Shown here piece by piece: positions 26,556-36,428 of a stretch of 64,000 nucleotides of DNA. The notes beneath the pieces were generated by a model, which was given only the letters and a program-made list of their open reading frames with translations, was not told the DNA's origin and did not search any database. The DNA comes from Bin55 sp963664665. Its GTDB lineage: Bacteria; Pseudomonadota; Gammaproteobacteria; Pseudomonadales; Azotimanducaceae. Every line of letters begins with the position of its first letter. Positions within the stretch are counted from its first letter, which is position 1. Location of the stretch: the NCBI GenBank assembly GCA_963664665.2, contig CAXXMH010000007.1, positions 124,001 through 188,000 of the forward strand. Reading direction: 5' to 3'. The position numbers were made by a program, and so were the translations under genes.

Positions 26556-28926
26556 GCGCGAGCACCTCCCGCCGCCCTTTATGATCTGGCTCGGTCACGA
26601 CACCATGCTTTTCCATCTGATCCATGAATCGTGCAGCTTTGTTCCAGCCGATCTGGAACTTCGTCTGTAACGCTGAGGCTGACGCGCGTCGCGATTCCAT
26701 GACAAATTGAACCGCCTGTTGATACAGGTCATCGCCATCTTCGCCGGTGAGGTCAAAACCAAGATCGGTCGAATCAAATGTAACCGCATCGTCCATCATG
26801 TCGTAGACATATTGCGGTGATCCGCGTTGCCGCCAATCCGCAATCACGGCTAAAACTTCATCGTCGCCTACAAAAGCTCCGTGAACGCGTTCCGGAACGC
26901 TAGATCCTGGTGGTAGAAAGAGCATATCACCGTGCCCAAGGAGCTGTTCTGCACCGACTTGATCGATGATGGTTCGCGAGTCAACTTGACTTGATACCTG
27001 GTAGCTAATGCGACTCGGAATATTGGCTTTAATCAAACCTGTGATCACGTCCACGGATGGTCTTTGTGTGGCGAGAATCAGGTGGATACCTGCGGCTCGT
27101 GCCTTTTGAGCGATGCGAGCAATCAATTGTTCGACCTTCTTCCCGACGATCATGATCATGTCTGCAAATTCGTCGATGACCACGACAATCAACGGGAGTT
27201 TCGTTAACACCTGTTGATCCTCACCGGAATCCGGTTGCCAGAGCGGATCAGGTAACAGTTCACCTGCTTTCTCTGCTGCGGCGATTTTCTCGTTGAATCC
27301 GCCTAGGTTCCGGACTTTTAACTCCTTCATGAGTCGGTAGCGTCGTTCCATTTCAGCAACACACCACTGGAGCGCACGCGCCGCATCCTGCATATCGGTA
27401 ACCACAGGGGTCAGCAAATGAGGAATTCCTTCATATACCGATAACTCAAGCATCTTGGGGTCGACGAGGATCAATCTAACGTCGTCCGGCGTGAGTCTGT
27501 ACATCAAACTCAACAACATTGTGTTAATTCCGACTGACTTACCTGAGCCTGTCGTACCCGCTACGAGAAGATGCGGCATACGTTCAAGGTCGGCATAGAC
27601 CGGCTCACCCGCTATGTCTTTACCGAGCGCTAACGTCAGTGGTCGCTTTGCGTCATTGAACTCAGAGCGAGCCAACACTTCCTTTAGCGTAACGGTCGCG
27701 CGTATACGATTAGGTATCTCGATACCTACCACGCTCTTACCTGGAATTACCGGTACGACGCGAACGGAGCTGACAGCGATTTCGCGCGCAAGATCATTGG
27801 CGAGCGAGATGATTTTGTTGACCTTTAGCCCTGGCGCCAGCTGAATCTCAAACCGCGATACAACGGGTCCTGCAATGATCGATTCCACTTCGATCGCGAC
27901 ACCGTAGTCAGCTAGAATCATGCGCAGGCGGTCACCGAGCGCGATAAGCGCCTGCTGTTCCTTTTCGTCGGCCGCATTTTCACCAGACGGCTTTGCAAGG
28001 ATTTCCAAGCTAGGAAGTTTGTTAAGTACTGTAGGCTCATCTGAACTGCGAGGGGGAGCAGCTACGATATGAACACGGGCAGCTTGCTCTCGATCGGTCG
28101 CGGATACGCTGGTCGAGGAGGTTTCGTCCACTTCGAGTGGATCAACCGGCAAAGGCGTCCACTCCCTGCTTGGTACGACTTGGCCGAGAGAATCATTCTT
28201 GTCGATTGCGATCGTAGGCGCGATCCTGACCGGATCCGTGGCTATTCGCGACTGGCTACGTTGCGTCGACCGAACGTCTTCGGTTTTGAGTAGACCATAT
28301 AGCATTCGACCTGCTGACACAGTAGCGTTGTAAGCCCAGCGAATTGCTCGGGCTAACCATGCCGACATTTTGACGATCCAACGACCAATCCACTCTACGA
28401 CACTTATCCAGGAGAAGCCGATCATCAGCTGTAGCGCGATTAAGACGCCAACAAACGCCAAGATCGTAAGACCGGCAGTATTCACATACTCGATCGAGTA
28501 AGAGACCAACGTTCCACCCATATTTCCGCCCGAACCAGCGGGTAACACCGCAAATTCAGGTGTATGGAGCGTCGCCAACATGGTGGTGCCGAATACAAGC
28601 AGCAAGGCGCCGCCGACACGGCAGCCAACGCTAAGCCAATTAACGGCGTCAATCTCCCATCGCATGATGACGACACACGATGCGATCATTCCTATTGGGA
28701 CAAGAAACGAGGCGATTCCTAGCGCCCAGTAGCCACCAAATGCGGTCGCAGCGCCGACTGAACCGATTATGTTCTCGAAACTGCCACTCGAGTTACTCAG
28801 ATGGTCGACGGGAACATACGTGACCAACGCGAGAAACACGATAACAGCGAGTGCGCCGACAAGTATTGCCCCGCATTCGCGGACGTAGAAGCTAACAGCC
28901 GCTGGCTCCGTGCCTGACTGCGCCAT
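26545..28926 (-). CDS. ftsK: DNA translocase FtsK
   Basis: FtsK sits at the division septum and pumps chromosome ends apart, activating XerCD at dif. The 793-residue protein has about four N-terminal membrane helices (to roughly residue 180), a linker, then the motor domain. Walker A is TTGSGKSVG, followed by DPKMLELSVYEGIPHLLTPV and Walker B VVIDEFADMIM. The C-terminal gamma winged helix is visible as FQIGWNKAARFMDQMEKHGVV, which reads the KOPS polarity sequences. The start is ATG at 28926. It heads the run ftsK-lolA-rarA-crcB-serS-cysG. Confidence 0.97.
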   Translation of the reverse strand: MAQSGTEPAAVSFYVRECGAILVGALAVIVFLALVTYVPVDHLSNSSGSFENIIGSVGAATAFGGYWALGIASFLVPIGMIASCVVIMRWEIDAVNWLSVGCRVGGALLLVFGTTMLATLHTPEFAVLPAGSGGNMGGTLVSYSIEYVNTAGLTILAFVGVLIALQLMIGFSWISVVEWIGRWIVKMSAWLARAIRWAYNATVSAGRMLYGLLKTEDVRSTQRSQSRIATDPVRIAPTIAIDKNDSLGQVVPSREWTPLPVDPLEVDETSSTSVSATDREQAARVHIVAAPPRSSDEPTVLNKLPSLEILAKPSGENAADEKEQQALIALGDRLRMILADYGVAIEVESIIAGPVVSRFEIQLAPGLKVNKIISLANDLAREIAVSSVRVVPVIPGKSVVGIEIPNRIRATVTLKEVLARSEFNDAKRPLTLALGKDIAGEPVYADLERMPHLLVAGTTGSGKSVGINTMLLSLMYRLTPDDVRLILVDPKMLELSVYEGIPHLLTPVVTDMQDAARALQWCVAEMERRYRLMKELKVRNLGGFNEKIAAAEKAGELLPDPLWQPDSGEDQQVLTKLPLIVVVIDEFADMIMIVGKKVEQLIARIAQKARAAGIHLILATQRPSVDVITGLIKANIPSRISYQVSSQVDSRTIIDQVGAEQLLGHGDMLFLPPGSSVPERVHGAFVGDDEVLAVIADWRQRGSPQYVYDMMDDAVTFDSTDLGFDLTGEDGDDLYQQAVQFVMESRRASASALQTKFQIGWNKAARFMDQMEKHGVVTEPDHKGRREVLAPED

Positions 28927-29122
28927 GACATCATTCCTCCATGAATGATTCAGTTATTTTAGTATGACTCGAGAGGTTGCAACGCCACACCCACGCTGCT
29001 TTTACCTCGCGTAACACTGATTACTAATTTAGGCGTACCGCAGCTACTGAGCGCTCAGATAGACCCACGAAGAACCTAATTCCTATAGCTCATGCGCAAC
29101 TCGCATATTTCGACGTGGCTTA

Positions 29123-30394
29123 TTACTCGGCTTGAAGCGCTTCAACCGGATCTAATCGGGCGGCGGAAAGCGATGGATAGACGCCGAAACCGACCGCGAT
29201 TGATACACAAACGCCCACGGCTAGTGCGATGGTTGGGAACGACCATGCGACAGACCAGTCTGCAAATCCCGCGATGGTGTACGCGATGGCAATGCCAAGC
29301 AACACACCCGCGAGAGCACCGATCAAGGCAATGACAGTCGTTTCAACAAGGAACTGACGCACCACGTCCCTCTGAGTCGCACCTACTGCACGTAGTAGAC
29401 CGATTTCCGGTTTGCGTTCCAACACGCTGGCAAGCATGATGTTCATGATGCCTATGCCACCAACAAGCAGTGAAATGCCTGCAACCGCAGACATCACAAT
29501 CGTGAAGATACGCTGCGTTTGGCGTTGCTGTGCGAGCAACCGCGCTGGAACGACGATCCGCGTATCGTCTTGTCCACCATGGCGGCGATGAAGTAAGTGC
29601 TGAACGGCCTGAGCCGCGTTGCCGGGCGACACCTCTGCGGCGATCTGTAGCTTTAGCGAGGATAGTTCCGATGCCCACGGATCAAGACGTAAACGCTTGA
29701 GTCCCGTTTGTAGCGGTATGTAAACGCGTTCGCTCTCTCCGCCAACCTGCTCCCCTTGAAATTCCTCGTCAGTGATCTGAGTATCGCGCAGAACGCCGAC
29801 AACTTCTAACCATAAGTAATTGATTTTAATACGTTTACCTACGGCATCTCCATTCGGGAACAGTTGTCTCGACGCAACGCTGCCGAGCACCGCTTTCTGC
29901 GCAAAGCGAGTGTCATCGCTCTCGTCGAACATGCTACCTTGTGCAGGTTCTAAGCCGGAGAGCGAGAAAAAAGACGGACTGATTGCGTACACCGCTGATT
30001 GACTCTGGCCTTCGTGTGAAATCAGATTCCAAACGTTGATCTCGCGCACGCCGGCCCAGTGCTCTATGAATGGCATCGTCTCCTTAATCGCTATCGCATC
30101 ACGGGTGGTAAGACCGTCGGAATGAACTCGCAATTCACGACGTTCCTCACCCCATCCCTCTTCGGTTTCTACGATTAGGTTGCGAACCCCCATACCTTCG
30201 ACAAGCTGCATCGCCTCACGACGACCTCCTTCGCTGACTGCCAGCATGGCAATTACTGCTGCGACACCGAATACCATGCCTAGGAGCGTTAAAGACGAGC
30301 GTAACTTGTGATGAGCTAGTTGCCCGAACGCTTGGCGGAAGTCCGGTACAACAGCCTTTGCGAGAGCGTTAAGGCCCAAAGAAATCTCGCTCAT
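29123..30394 (-). CDS. MacB-type ABC transporter permease
   Basis: The 423-residue protein has the MacB/FtsX layout: one membrane helix near residue 40, a large periplasmic MacB_PCD domain (about 65-290) and three C-terminal helices with SLLVGGIGIMNIMLASVLERKPEIGLLRAVGA, quoted in part from a well known conserved block. Such permeases do not carry substrate through the membrane; they drive a tripartite pump by mechanotransmission. The ATPase is separate, encoded at 33817-34530. The gene is last in a five-gene operon, 106 bp after an adaptor gene. No TolC-like outer-membrane gene lies nearby. Confidence 0.9.
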   Translation of the reverse strand: MSEISLGLNALAKAVVPDFRQAFGQLAHHKLRSSLTLLGMVFGVAAVIAMLAVSEGGRREAMQLVEGMGVRNLIVETEEGWGEERRELRVHSDGLTTRDAIAIKETMPFIEHWAGVREINVWNLISHEGQSQSAVYAISPSFFSLSGLEPAQGSMFDESDDTRFAQKAVLGSVASRQLFPNGDAVGKRIKINYLWLEVVGVLRDTQITDEEFQGEQVGGESERVYIPLQTGLKRLRLDPWASELSSLKLQIAAEVSPGNAAQAVQHLLHRRHGGQDDTRIVVPARLLAQQRQTQRIFTIVMSAVAGISLLVGGIGIMNIMLASVLERKPEIGLLRAVGATQRDVVRQFLVETTVIALIGALAGVLLGIAIAYTIAGFADWSVAWSFPTIALAVGVCVSIAVGFGVYPSLSAARLDPVEALQAE

Positions 30395-30500
30395 TTACTC
30401 GTTTGAGAGACCTCATTCCCACACGAGATGCAGAACAATTTGAAGCGGCAAGCTCATGATTAGCTGCGCGACCAAAAGCACGTGCTTACGAGGGTTGACA

Positions 30501-31694
30501 CTACGCGTCGACACCAATAGGTGCGACCAAGCTCACTAACTCTCCTTTTGTTAATCCGTCTTGTACTTCAACAAGTGTCGGGCTTTTATTCCCGAGAGTT
30601 ACATCACGAGCATCCAGTCGATCGCCGTCGATGACGTATACGATGAATTTCTCGTTTACGTTGAACACCGCCTGCTGCGGAAGAACAATCGCGTCACTGA
30701 GACTCGCAGTCACGATCGTGGCCGTCAAGGCGCTACCTATTCGCACTCCCTCGCGCATACCCTGATCCAACGAGGCTGAAACAACAACGTACTGGCGAGG
30801 ATCTTGCGAGTTACGCGCAACCGCCATCGGCGAAACGCTTTCAATTGTTCCGGATATCTCTTGGTGAATGTTTACGTCGACGCGAAGCTTGACTTGTTGA
30901 CCCGCTTGGAGACCGACTGCATCGATTTTTGGCACGTAGATACGTGCCTGCAATTTGTCGTCCACGGGCAACATTCCAATCGCACTACCTGGGAATACCG
31001 TCCGACCACGCCCGATCTTCTGCCCCCACGGAGTACGGGCATGTAGGAAAATCCCGTCTGCCGGACTCTTAAGCTCCGACGCTGTCAGTGCGGAATCCTG
31101 TCGTTGTAGCTGCAGTTCTAAGGAAGAGCGAGCTGCCTCGATGCGTGCGGTCTCGGCACGAGTGCGTTGTTCATGGGTTCCCGACTGCCAATCGTAGAAC
31201 GACGCTTCCACGCCGAGGAAATCTAAATCACCAATTGCGTCAATGATCTCGATACGGCTGAAATACCGCGGGTCGAAATCCGCAAAAGTCTGCGCAATCA
31301 CGGTTTCACCAACGACGCGCGCACTCTCGTGCTCAATCTGAGTGTGAGCGGTCACGCTATCCATGACGTGATTTCGAATGACTAACGACTGATTGGCGAT
31401 GCCTACTAGGGATTGACCTCGCTGTCTAGATATTTCATCATTCTCAAAACGAACAACGACATCGCCCTTTGAAACCGCTGAGTATTCGGGAAGCAGCCAT
31501 TCAATGTTTAGAGGCATTGGTACCGTACTTGGTACATTAATCGGAATTGATTCGGATGAAATAATTTCGCCGCGTGCCTGCAACGTGAAGGTGTGATCCT
31601 GAACCACGGCCTCGACCGCCATGTCCCTATTCGCACCTTCCCCACAGGAGGCAAGGAGGAACAACGAACCGACAAGCGGGAATACACGGCTCAT
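30501..31694 (-). CDS. Periplasmic adaptor, lipoprotein (HlyD/MacA-like), third of three
   Basis: The 397-residue product is an HlyD-family adaptor linking an inner-membrane exporter to an outer-membrane channel. Its N-terminus is a lipoprotein signal with LFLLASC as lipobox, so it should be anchored to a membrane. The lipoyl-like half motifs are VSKGDVVVRFEN near residue 80 and SPADGIFLHARTPWGQKIGRG near 210, with a coiled hairpin between. The ATG overlaps the stop of the previous adaptor by 4 bp. The substrate is unknown. Confidence 0.85.
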   Translation of the reverse strand: MSRVFPLVGSLFLLASCGEGANRDMAVEAVVQDHTFTLQARGEIISSESIPINVPSTVPMPLNIEWLLPEYSAVSKGDVVVRFENDEISRQRGQSLVGIANQSLVIRNHVMDSVTAHTQIEHESARVVGETVIAQTFADFDPRYFSRIEIIDAIGDLDFLGVEASFYDWQSGTHEQRTRAETARIEAARSSLELQLQRQDSALTASELKSPADGIFLHARTPWGQKIGRGRTVFPGSAIGMLPVDDKLQARIYVPKIDAVGLQAGQQVKLRVDVNIHQEISGTIESVSPMAVARNSQDPRQYVVVSASLDQGMREGVRIGSALTATIVTASLSDAIVLPQQAVFNVNEKFIVYVIDGDRLDARDVTLGNKSPTLVEVQDGLTKGELVSLVAPIGVDA

Positions 31695-32833
31695 ATCTGT
31701 ACCGCATCACCTGCTGCTAATCCCTCAGTCACAATGACCTTTCCATTGCTGAGCGCGCCAAGTCGCACTCGTTGCCACCCGCTACGTGTAATGACGCCAG
31801 GATTATTTTCTCGATACTGAATCGCGTCTCGCGGTACCGCAATCACGTTTTCTGTTCGTTGAACTTCAATAATCACTTGCACTGACACACCCAATGTAAG
31901 ACCAGCAACTTGGCGATCAAGAGTTACGCGAAATTCGCGAGTCATTTCTTCCGAAAACCGGGATTTTCGGCGAACGGTATCGCCGATCGAGTCGATGGTT
32001 CCCGAAAACTCTAAACCGCCTGCAGATTCAGCAGACATTCTGACCTTCTGACCGAGCGCGAGTTGAGCCGCTTGCCCCTCACGCACGTCGCCTTGAACCT
32101 CTAAGACTGAATCATCCACTAATTCAACGATGACTTGGTTAGGCTGCGTTGACACACCAACATCGAATTTATCGCCGTTAAATGTCGTTCCAATGATCGC
32201 GATACCGGCTTGTTTTGCTCGAATCGTTAGGCGATCTTTATCGGCCTGGGCAGATGCGAATCTGCGCGCGGTGCGTTTTACGGCAAGTTCCAGTTTGCGC
32301 GCTTGATTCTCTCGCGCTAGAGCGCTGATCTCTGCCCGACGAATTAGCTGCTCGACGCGTCGATCCGCCAATTCGCGCTGCTTTACCAGCTTCTGATACT
32401 CTACACTGGGTATCAGATCAGTTGGTTGTGTGGCTTTGCGATGTGCCTTCTCGGCATCGCTCTTTGCTTGCGCTAGATTCAGTTTCTCGGTTTCAATCTC
32501 CTGACTGTGCTTCTCAGTCAATGACGCGAGTTCCCCCTGCCGCTCGTGCAACGATTGCGCCGCCTCTGTGAGTCTCTGGTCTTCACGCGTACCCTCAAAG
32601 CGTGCGAGCAAATCTCCAAGTTTAACGCGCTTCCCTTCTTGCACGAGTTCACCGATATTCATATTCCAAAAAAAACTCGGCGGTGGCGTAACTCGTACGC
32701 TGTCCTTAGCTGCTACAACACCTGAAGCTTCTATGGTGACTGGATACTCGCCGCGTTCTACTTCCAACCAATCAGCCCAGAGATTGGTACAAACCACACA
32801 AACAACGGCGAGAAGAACCCTATGACCAAACAT
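31691..32833 (-). CDS. Periplasmic adaptor (HlyD/MacA-like), second of three
   Basis: A 380-residue adaptor with a signal peptide (FGHRVLLAVVCVVCTNLWA) and no lipobox at the cleavage point. It has LVQEGKRVKLGDLLARFEG, then a coiled-coil hairpin of roughly 120 residues (about 80-200), then TIRAKQAGIAIIG and beta-barrel sequence. The C-terminal part VIAVPRDAIQYRENNPGVI resembles the membrane-proximal domain of MacA and RND adaptors. It is 3 bp after the first adaptor gene and overlaps the third by 4 bp. It is not a recent copy of either: the three are clearly diverged. Confidence 0.85.
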   Translation of the reverse strand: MFGHRVLLAVVCVVCTNLWADWLEVERGEYPVTIEASGVVAAKDSVRVTPPPSFFWNMNIGELVQEGKRVKLGDLLARFEGTREDQRLTEAAQSLHERQGELASLTEKHSQEIETEKLNLAQAKSDAEKAHRKATQPTDLIPSVEYQKLVKQRELADRRVEQLIRRAEISALARENQARKLELAVKRTARRFASAQADKDRLTIRAKQAGIAIIGTTFNGDKFDVGVSTQPNQVIVELVDDSVLEVQGDVREGQAAQLALGQKVRMSAESAGGLEFSGTIDSIGDTVRRKSRFSEEMTREFRVTLDRQVAGLTLGVSVQVIIEVQRTENVIAVPRDAIQYRENNPGVITRSGWQRVRLGALSNGKVIVTEGLAAGDAVQI

Positions 32834-32836
32834 GGC

Positions 32837-33820
32837 TTAAAGCGTCTCGGCTGAAATCGCCATGCCGGGAATGAAGCTCTCTGGCATCGGCGAAGTTGGT
32901 TTAGCGATCAACTTGAAGTAACCTCCTTGACTCCAAGTCTCTCGCGTGGTCGCGTAATTCCCGATCCAATCTACCTCCGCCTCGATTTCTAGTTCGGGCA
33001 GCGCATCCGCAATCACTGACAGACTCTGCCCGGTTGTTAATTGATTGATATCTGCGTCATGGACCCAAAACACGAACTGTAGCTGATCTCTTGACGCAAT
33101 CGTGGCAATTGGATGTCCCGGCATGAGCGTCTCGCCCGCGAAAATTCTCATGCTTGAAAACTCATTTTCCGCGTAGATCACGATCCCAGCTCGTTCCGTT
33201 CTGATTTCTAATCTGTCCAGTGCGTCTCGTACCGTTAGCCAAGACGCTTCCGCTTGGCTGACACGTAAATCTATGATCGGTTTCAGTTCCTCGAACTTAA
33301 GTTCGGCGTTGGCCAGCGTTTCTTCTGCGACCGTTAACGCATTCTCTGCGTTTTCAAGGGCGAGTTGCGCTCGGTCGTAAATGAGTTGCGTTACGGCGGT
33401 GGCAGGAACCTGAGCGTCTAACCACGCCAAGTCTCTTGCGGTTCTTGCGACCTCAAGCGCGGTTTCCGCATCAATAATTGCCAACGTGCGTTCGGCTCGT
33501 GACGTTTCAGCAGCAACGAGCTCCTCCTCATATGCAGCTTCAAGCGATTCGGCCTGTTCGACCAGATTACCCGGTTCTATTCGAACGACGATATCACCTA
33601 CTTCGACGTAACTTCCTTCCGGCGCAAGCCACCCGACTTGGCTTCGAAATGTGTACGGGAGGTTTGGCATTTCGATCGTCTGTGAGTCCCCGTCTTCTAC
33701 GACGCCCGTTAAGTAAGGGGCACCTGCCAACGCTAATGGTGGACTGAGCCACATAACTGCGATAAGCCAAATCGCTGAGTGGATTTGAGACCACTTTACC
33801 GTACGACGAACCACGTTCAT
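32837..33820 (-). CDS. Periplasmic adaptor (HlyD-like), first of three
   Basis: The 327-residue product has a long signal peptide ending near PLALAG, the lipoyl half motif EGSYVEVGDIVVRIEPG, and a coiled-coil hairpin rich in Ala and Glu (about 75-200). After it comes LEIRTERAGIVIYAENEFSS, then barrel sequence. It is the shortest of the three adaptors and lacks most of a membrane-proximal domain. It overlaps the ATPase gene by 4 bp, so expression is coupled to the exporter. Different adaptors may build one mixed hexamer or serve different outer-membrane partners; this is inference. Confidence 0.82.
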   Translation of the reverse strand: MNVVRRTVKWSQIHSAIWLIAVMWLSPPLALAGAPYLTGVVEDGDSQTIEMPNLPYTFRSQVGWLAPEGSYVEVGDIVVRIEPGNLVEQAESLEAAYEEELVAAETSRAERTLAIIDAETALEVARTARDLAWLDAQVPATAVTQLIYDRAQLALENAENALTVAEETLANAELKFEELKPIIDLRVSQAEASWLTVRDALDRLEIRTERAGIVIYAENEFSSMRIFAGETLMPGHPIATIASRDQLQFVFWVHDADINQLTTGQSLSVIADALPELEIEAEVDWIGNYATTRETWSQGGYFKLIAKPTSPMPESFIPGMAISAETL

Positions 33821-34530
33821 GCGTTGATCTCTTCGCCCTCGATCCTTCCATCTCGCATATGGATGATGCGATTGGCTAGCGCCGCGATTGAGCTTTCGTG
33901 GGTAACCAGCAAGATTGTTTGCCCTTCACTATTGAAGGTCAGCATCAGTTCCAGAATTTCCGATGCGGTCTTCGAATCTAAATTACCGGTTGGTTCGTCC
34001 GCGAGCAATAAGGTAGGTTTTGCCATGAGTGCACGCGCAATAGCAACGCGCTGACGCTGCCCACCTGAAAGCTGGTTAGGACGGTGATCTATTCGATCGC
34101 TCATGCCAAGCCTTGCAAGTAGATCGAGCGCGTGTTCGAGCGCATTGGTTACATCCCCTTTCGTAAACCGTAACGGTAAAAGGACGTTATCCAATGCGGT
34201 CAATCGGGGTAATAAATGGAAACTTTGAAAGACGAAACCAAGATGTTGGTTCCTGATTGCCGATAGGCTCTCATCGTCCAAATTAGCAACTTGATGACTC
34301 AGCAACTGATATGAACCGCTATTCGGTCGATCTAAACAGCCCAAGATATTCATCAACGTAGATTTGCCGCTACCAGATGGACCCATTACTGCGACGAAAT
34401 CTCCGGGTTCCATCGAAATATTCACGTGATCTAAGGCGCGAACACGTGTGTCGCCGACTTCGAATGTACGACAGAGATCTACCCCATGAACGATTGGGGT
34501 CGTCGTAGCGTCCGACTTTGTTGGCGTCAT
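33817..34530 (-). CDS. MacB/LolD-type ABC transporter ATPase
   Basis: This 237-residue ATPase drives the MacB-type permease of the same operon. It shows Walker A GPSGSGKST, the Q-loop FVFQSFHLLPRLTALDNV, the signature LSGGQRQRVAIARAL, Walker B LLLADEPTGNLD and the H-loop VTHE. FQSFHLL and DEPTGNLD are typical of the MacB/LolD/FtsE group. It is the first gene of the five-gene operon, and the start is ATG at 34530. It could in principle be LolD, but no lolC or lolE lies beside it, while a MacB permease does. Confidence 0.92.
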   Translation of the reverse strand: MTPTKSDATTTPIVHGVDLCRTFEVGDTRVRALDHVNISMEPGDFVAVMGPSGSGKSTLMNILGCLDRPNSGSYQLLSHQVANLDDESLSAIRNQHLGFVFQSFHLLPRLTALDNVLLPLRFTKGDVTNALEHALDLLARLGMSDRIDHRPNQLSGGQRQRVAIARALMAKPTLLLADEPTGNLDSKTASEILELMLTFNSEGQTILLVTHESSIAALANRIIHMRDGRIEGEEINA

Positions 34531-35142
34531 TGACTGAGCGCTTACTCGATTTACCCTAAAGCTTTTACGGTATTGCTATCGAGAAGCATCTCTAACCCGT
34601 TGTCTCTCAAGAACTTACTAGCGTGATTGTAAAAAAAGCTTCAAATGAATCCATTGAGTAGCCATCGTCGTACGCATCGTCACTTTACTCAATTAAGCAT
34701 CTGTGCTCTCGCACTCGGTTCGCACGCCGAACGAGATGAGCGCGCGCCCATTGATTGGCTCACGCGATGCAACCGTCGAACGCGACTAGGTCTCTACGGC
34801 TTTGCTTCCGATGACGGAAGCGAAGGGCTCATACCCAGGACTCAAAACGACTTTGTTCGCGATCACGGCACGTCTATTGCCGACTGTCGGGAAATAACTA
34901 TGACGAGACCTTGATTGGTGCGAATAGGTTGTGGACGAGTCTGAATCACTTCACCGTTTAGTGCATGAAAGATTGTCGAATATGCGTTTTCAGGTGCGCC
35001 GATGTTTGAACATTGGTGACGCGATGGCGCTCGAGTCGTCTACCCTTTATCGAATTCGATTGCACCACTCATTGCTTCGCTTGATACCGTCAAGCTAAGA
35101 GCGGGTCTAGTAAGATTAGGTCTGTGCACTGATTTGTGACCC
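34531..35142. other. Intergenic stretch between two divergent units
   Basis: About 610 bp between the divergent exporter operon and the PA4642-family gene. It should hold promoters for both. An 89-codon plus-strand frame (34645-34914) is open but has no recognisable features. A short inverted repeat, GCTTCCG (34804-34810) with CGGAAGC (34815-34821), is present without a following T-run. Confidence 0.4.
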
Positions 35143-35475
35143 ATGAAGACCCCGCCGAAAGTCAGACCAGACAAACAAAAAGTCATAGACGAAGTTTGGA
35201 CCGACGGGCGCGTCAAGGAATTTCTTGGAACGATCACTCCCTCGCAAACGGGCGAGGAATTCCAAGGCGATCACGATTTCTACGTCCTCTTGCGCGCGTA
35301 TCACGCAATGCGAATCGAGGACTTTGAGAAATTCCTCGAATACTTCAAGCGGGAAGGTGGAAACCTCACAGCGACCAATGGCCACGCGCAAACAGTTCGA
35401 GCATTCATTAGCTCACATCGCAAGGCCGGTCCTTTCATCGCTGCGATTGACGCCGCACTAGCGGCGCAAGTATGA
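35143..35475 (+). CDS. PA4642-family conserved protein
   Basis: The 110-residue protein matches a small family found in Pseudomonas and relatives: it begins with DKQKVIDEVWTDGRVKEFL, then DFYVLLRAYHAMRIEDFEKFL and a C-terminal GHAQTVRAFISSHRKAGPF. It is soluble and mostly helical. The function is unknown. Its stop overlaps the trxB start by 4 bp, so the two are co-translated, which hints at a role near thiol redox control but does not show it. Confidence 0.75.
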   Translation: MKTPPKVRPDKQKVIDEVWTDGRVKEFLGTITPSQTGEEFQGDHDFYVLLRAYHAMRIEDFEKFLEYFKREGGNLTATNGHAQTVRAFISSHRKAGPFIAAIDAALAAQV

Positions 35476-36428
35476 GCGAACGAAGAAAACACCGAGTAAT
35501 CGTGCTTGGCTCTGGACCAGCCGGTTGCACAGCCGCGCTTTACGCCGCGCGCGCAAACTTAAACCCGGTCTTAATTGCCGGTGTTGAAGTCGGCGGGCAG
35601 CTTACGACGACCACCGACGTCGACAACTGGCCCGGCGATGTCAACGATCTTCAAGGTCCAGATCTTATGGTTCGCATGCTCGACCACGTGCAGAAGTACG
35701 GGACTGAAGTTGTCAACGAGCAGATCCACACAGTCGATTTCTCAAGTAAGCAACTCGTACTCTTTGGCGATGACACGGAATTCGAAGCAGACGCAGTCAT
35801 CATCGCGACCGGCGCGTCCGCTAAATACCTCGGTCTACCAAGCGAACAGCACTTTATGGGGCGTGGCGTCAGTGCTTGTGCTACTTGTGACGGATTCTTC
35901 TTTAAAGATCAAGAAGTCGCTGTAATTGGTGGCGGTAATACTGCGGTCGAAGAATCCTTATACCTCTCGAATATTTGCTCGAAGGTGTCGCTTGTACATC
36001 GCCGCAACGAATTGCGCGCGGAAAAGATGCTTCAGGATCGGCTTTTTGCGAAGGTCGACGCTGGAAAAATCGAGCCAGTCTGGTTCCATGTCTTGGACGA
36101 AGTCATTGGCGATGATGCGGGTGTAACGGGTGTACGCATTCGAAACGTCCAATCAGAAGCTACGCGCGATATCGACCTTTCTGGAGTGTTTATTGCGATT
36201 GGTCACACGCCAAACACGAGCATTTTCGAGGGCGTGTTGGACATGCGAGATGGCTATATCCGCATCAACAGCGGTCAGAACGGCAACGCTACCGCAACAA
36301 GCGTACCAGGCGTATTTGCGGCGGGGGACGTTGCCGACCATGTGTATCGCCAAGCAGTAACTTCAGCCGGTTTTGGTTGCATGGCAGCCCTCGATGCAGA
36401 AAAGTACTTGGAAAGCCGTAACGCATGA
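35472..36428 (+). CDS. trxB: Thioredoxin reductase
   Basis: TrxB reduces thioredoxin with NADPH through FAD and a redox-active disulfide. The 318 residues fit the low-molecular-weight bacterial type. The FAD site is VLGSGPAGCTAALYAAR, the active-site pair is CATC in SACATCDGFFF, and the NADPH site is VIGGGNTAVEE. The C-terminal GVFAAGDVADHVYRQAVTSAG is the second FAD motif. It lies between the PA4642-family gene and aat, overlapping both by 4 bp. Confidence 0.97.
   Translation: MSERRKHRVIVLGSGPAGCTAALYAARANLNPVLIAGVEVGGQLTTTTDVDNWPGDVNDLQGPDLMVRMLDHVQKYGTEVVNEQIHTVDFSSKQLVLFGDDTEFEADAVIIATGASAKYLGLPSEQHFMGRGVSACATCDGFFFKDQEVAVIGGGNTAVEESLYLSNICSKVSLVHRRNELRAEKMLQDRLFAKVDAGKIEPVWFHVLDEVIGDDAGVTGVRIRNVQSEATRDIDLSGVFIAIGHTPNTSIFEGVLDMRDGYIRINSGQNGNATATSVPGVFAAGDVADHVYRQAVTSAGFGCMAALDAEKYLESRNA

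Noticed and set aside
33817..34530. ATPase considered as LolD
   Set aside because: It forms an operon with adaptors and a MacB permease and has no lolC or lolE neighbours.
34645..34914. 89-codon plus-strand frame between two divergent operons
   Set aside because: Composition is rich in Arg, His and Ser like an out-of-frame translation, with no convincing ribosome-binding site or family match.
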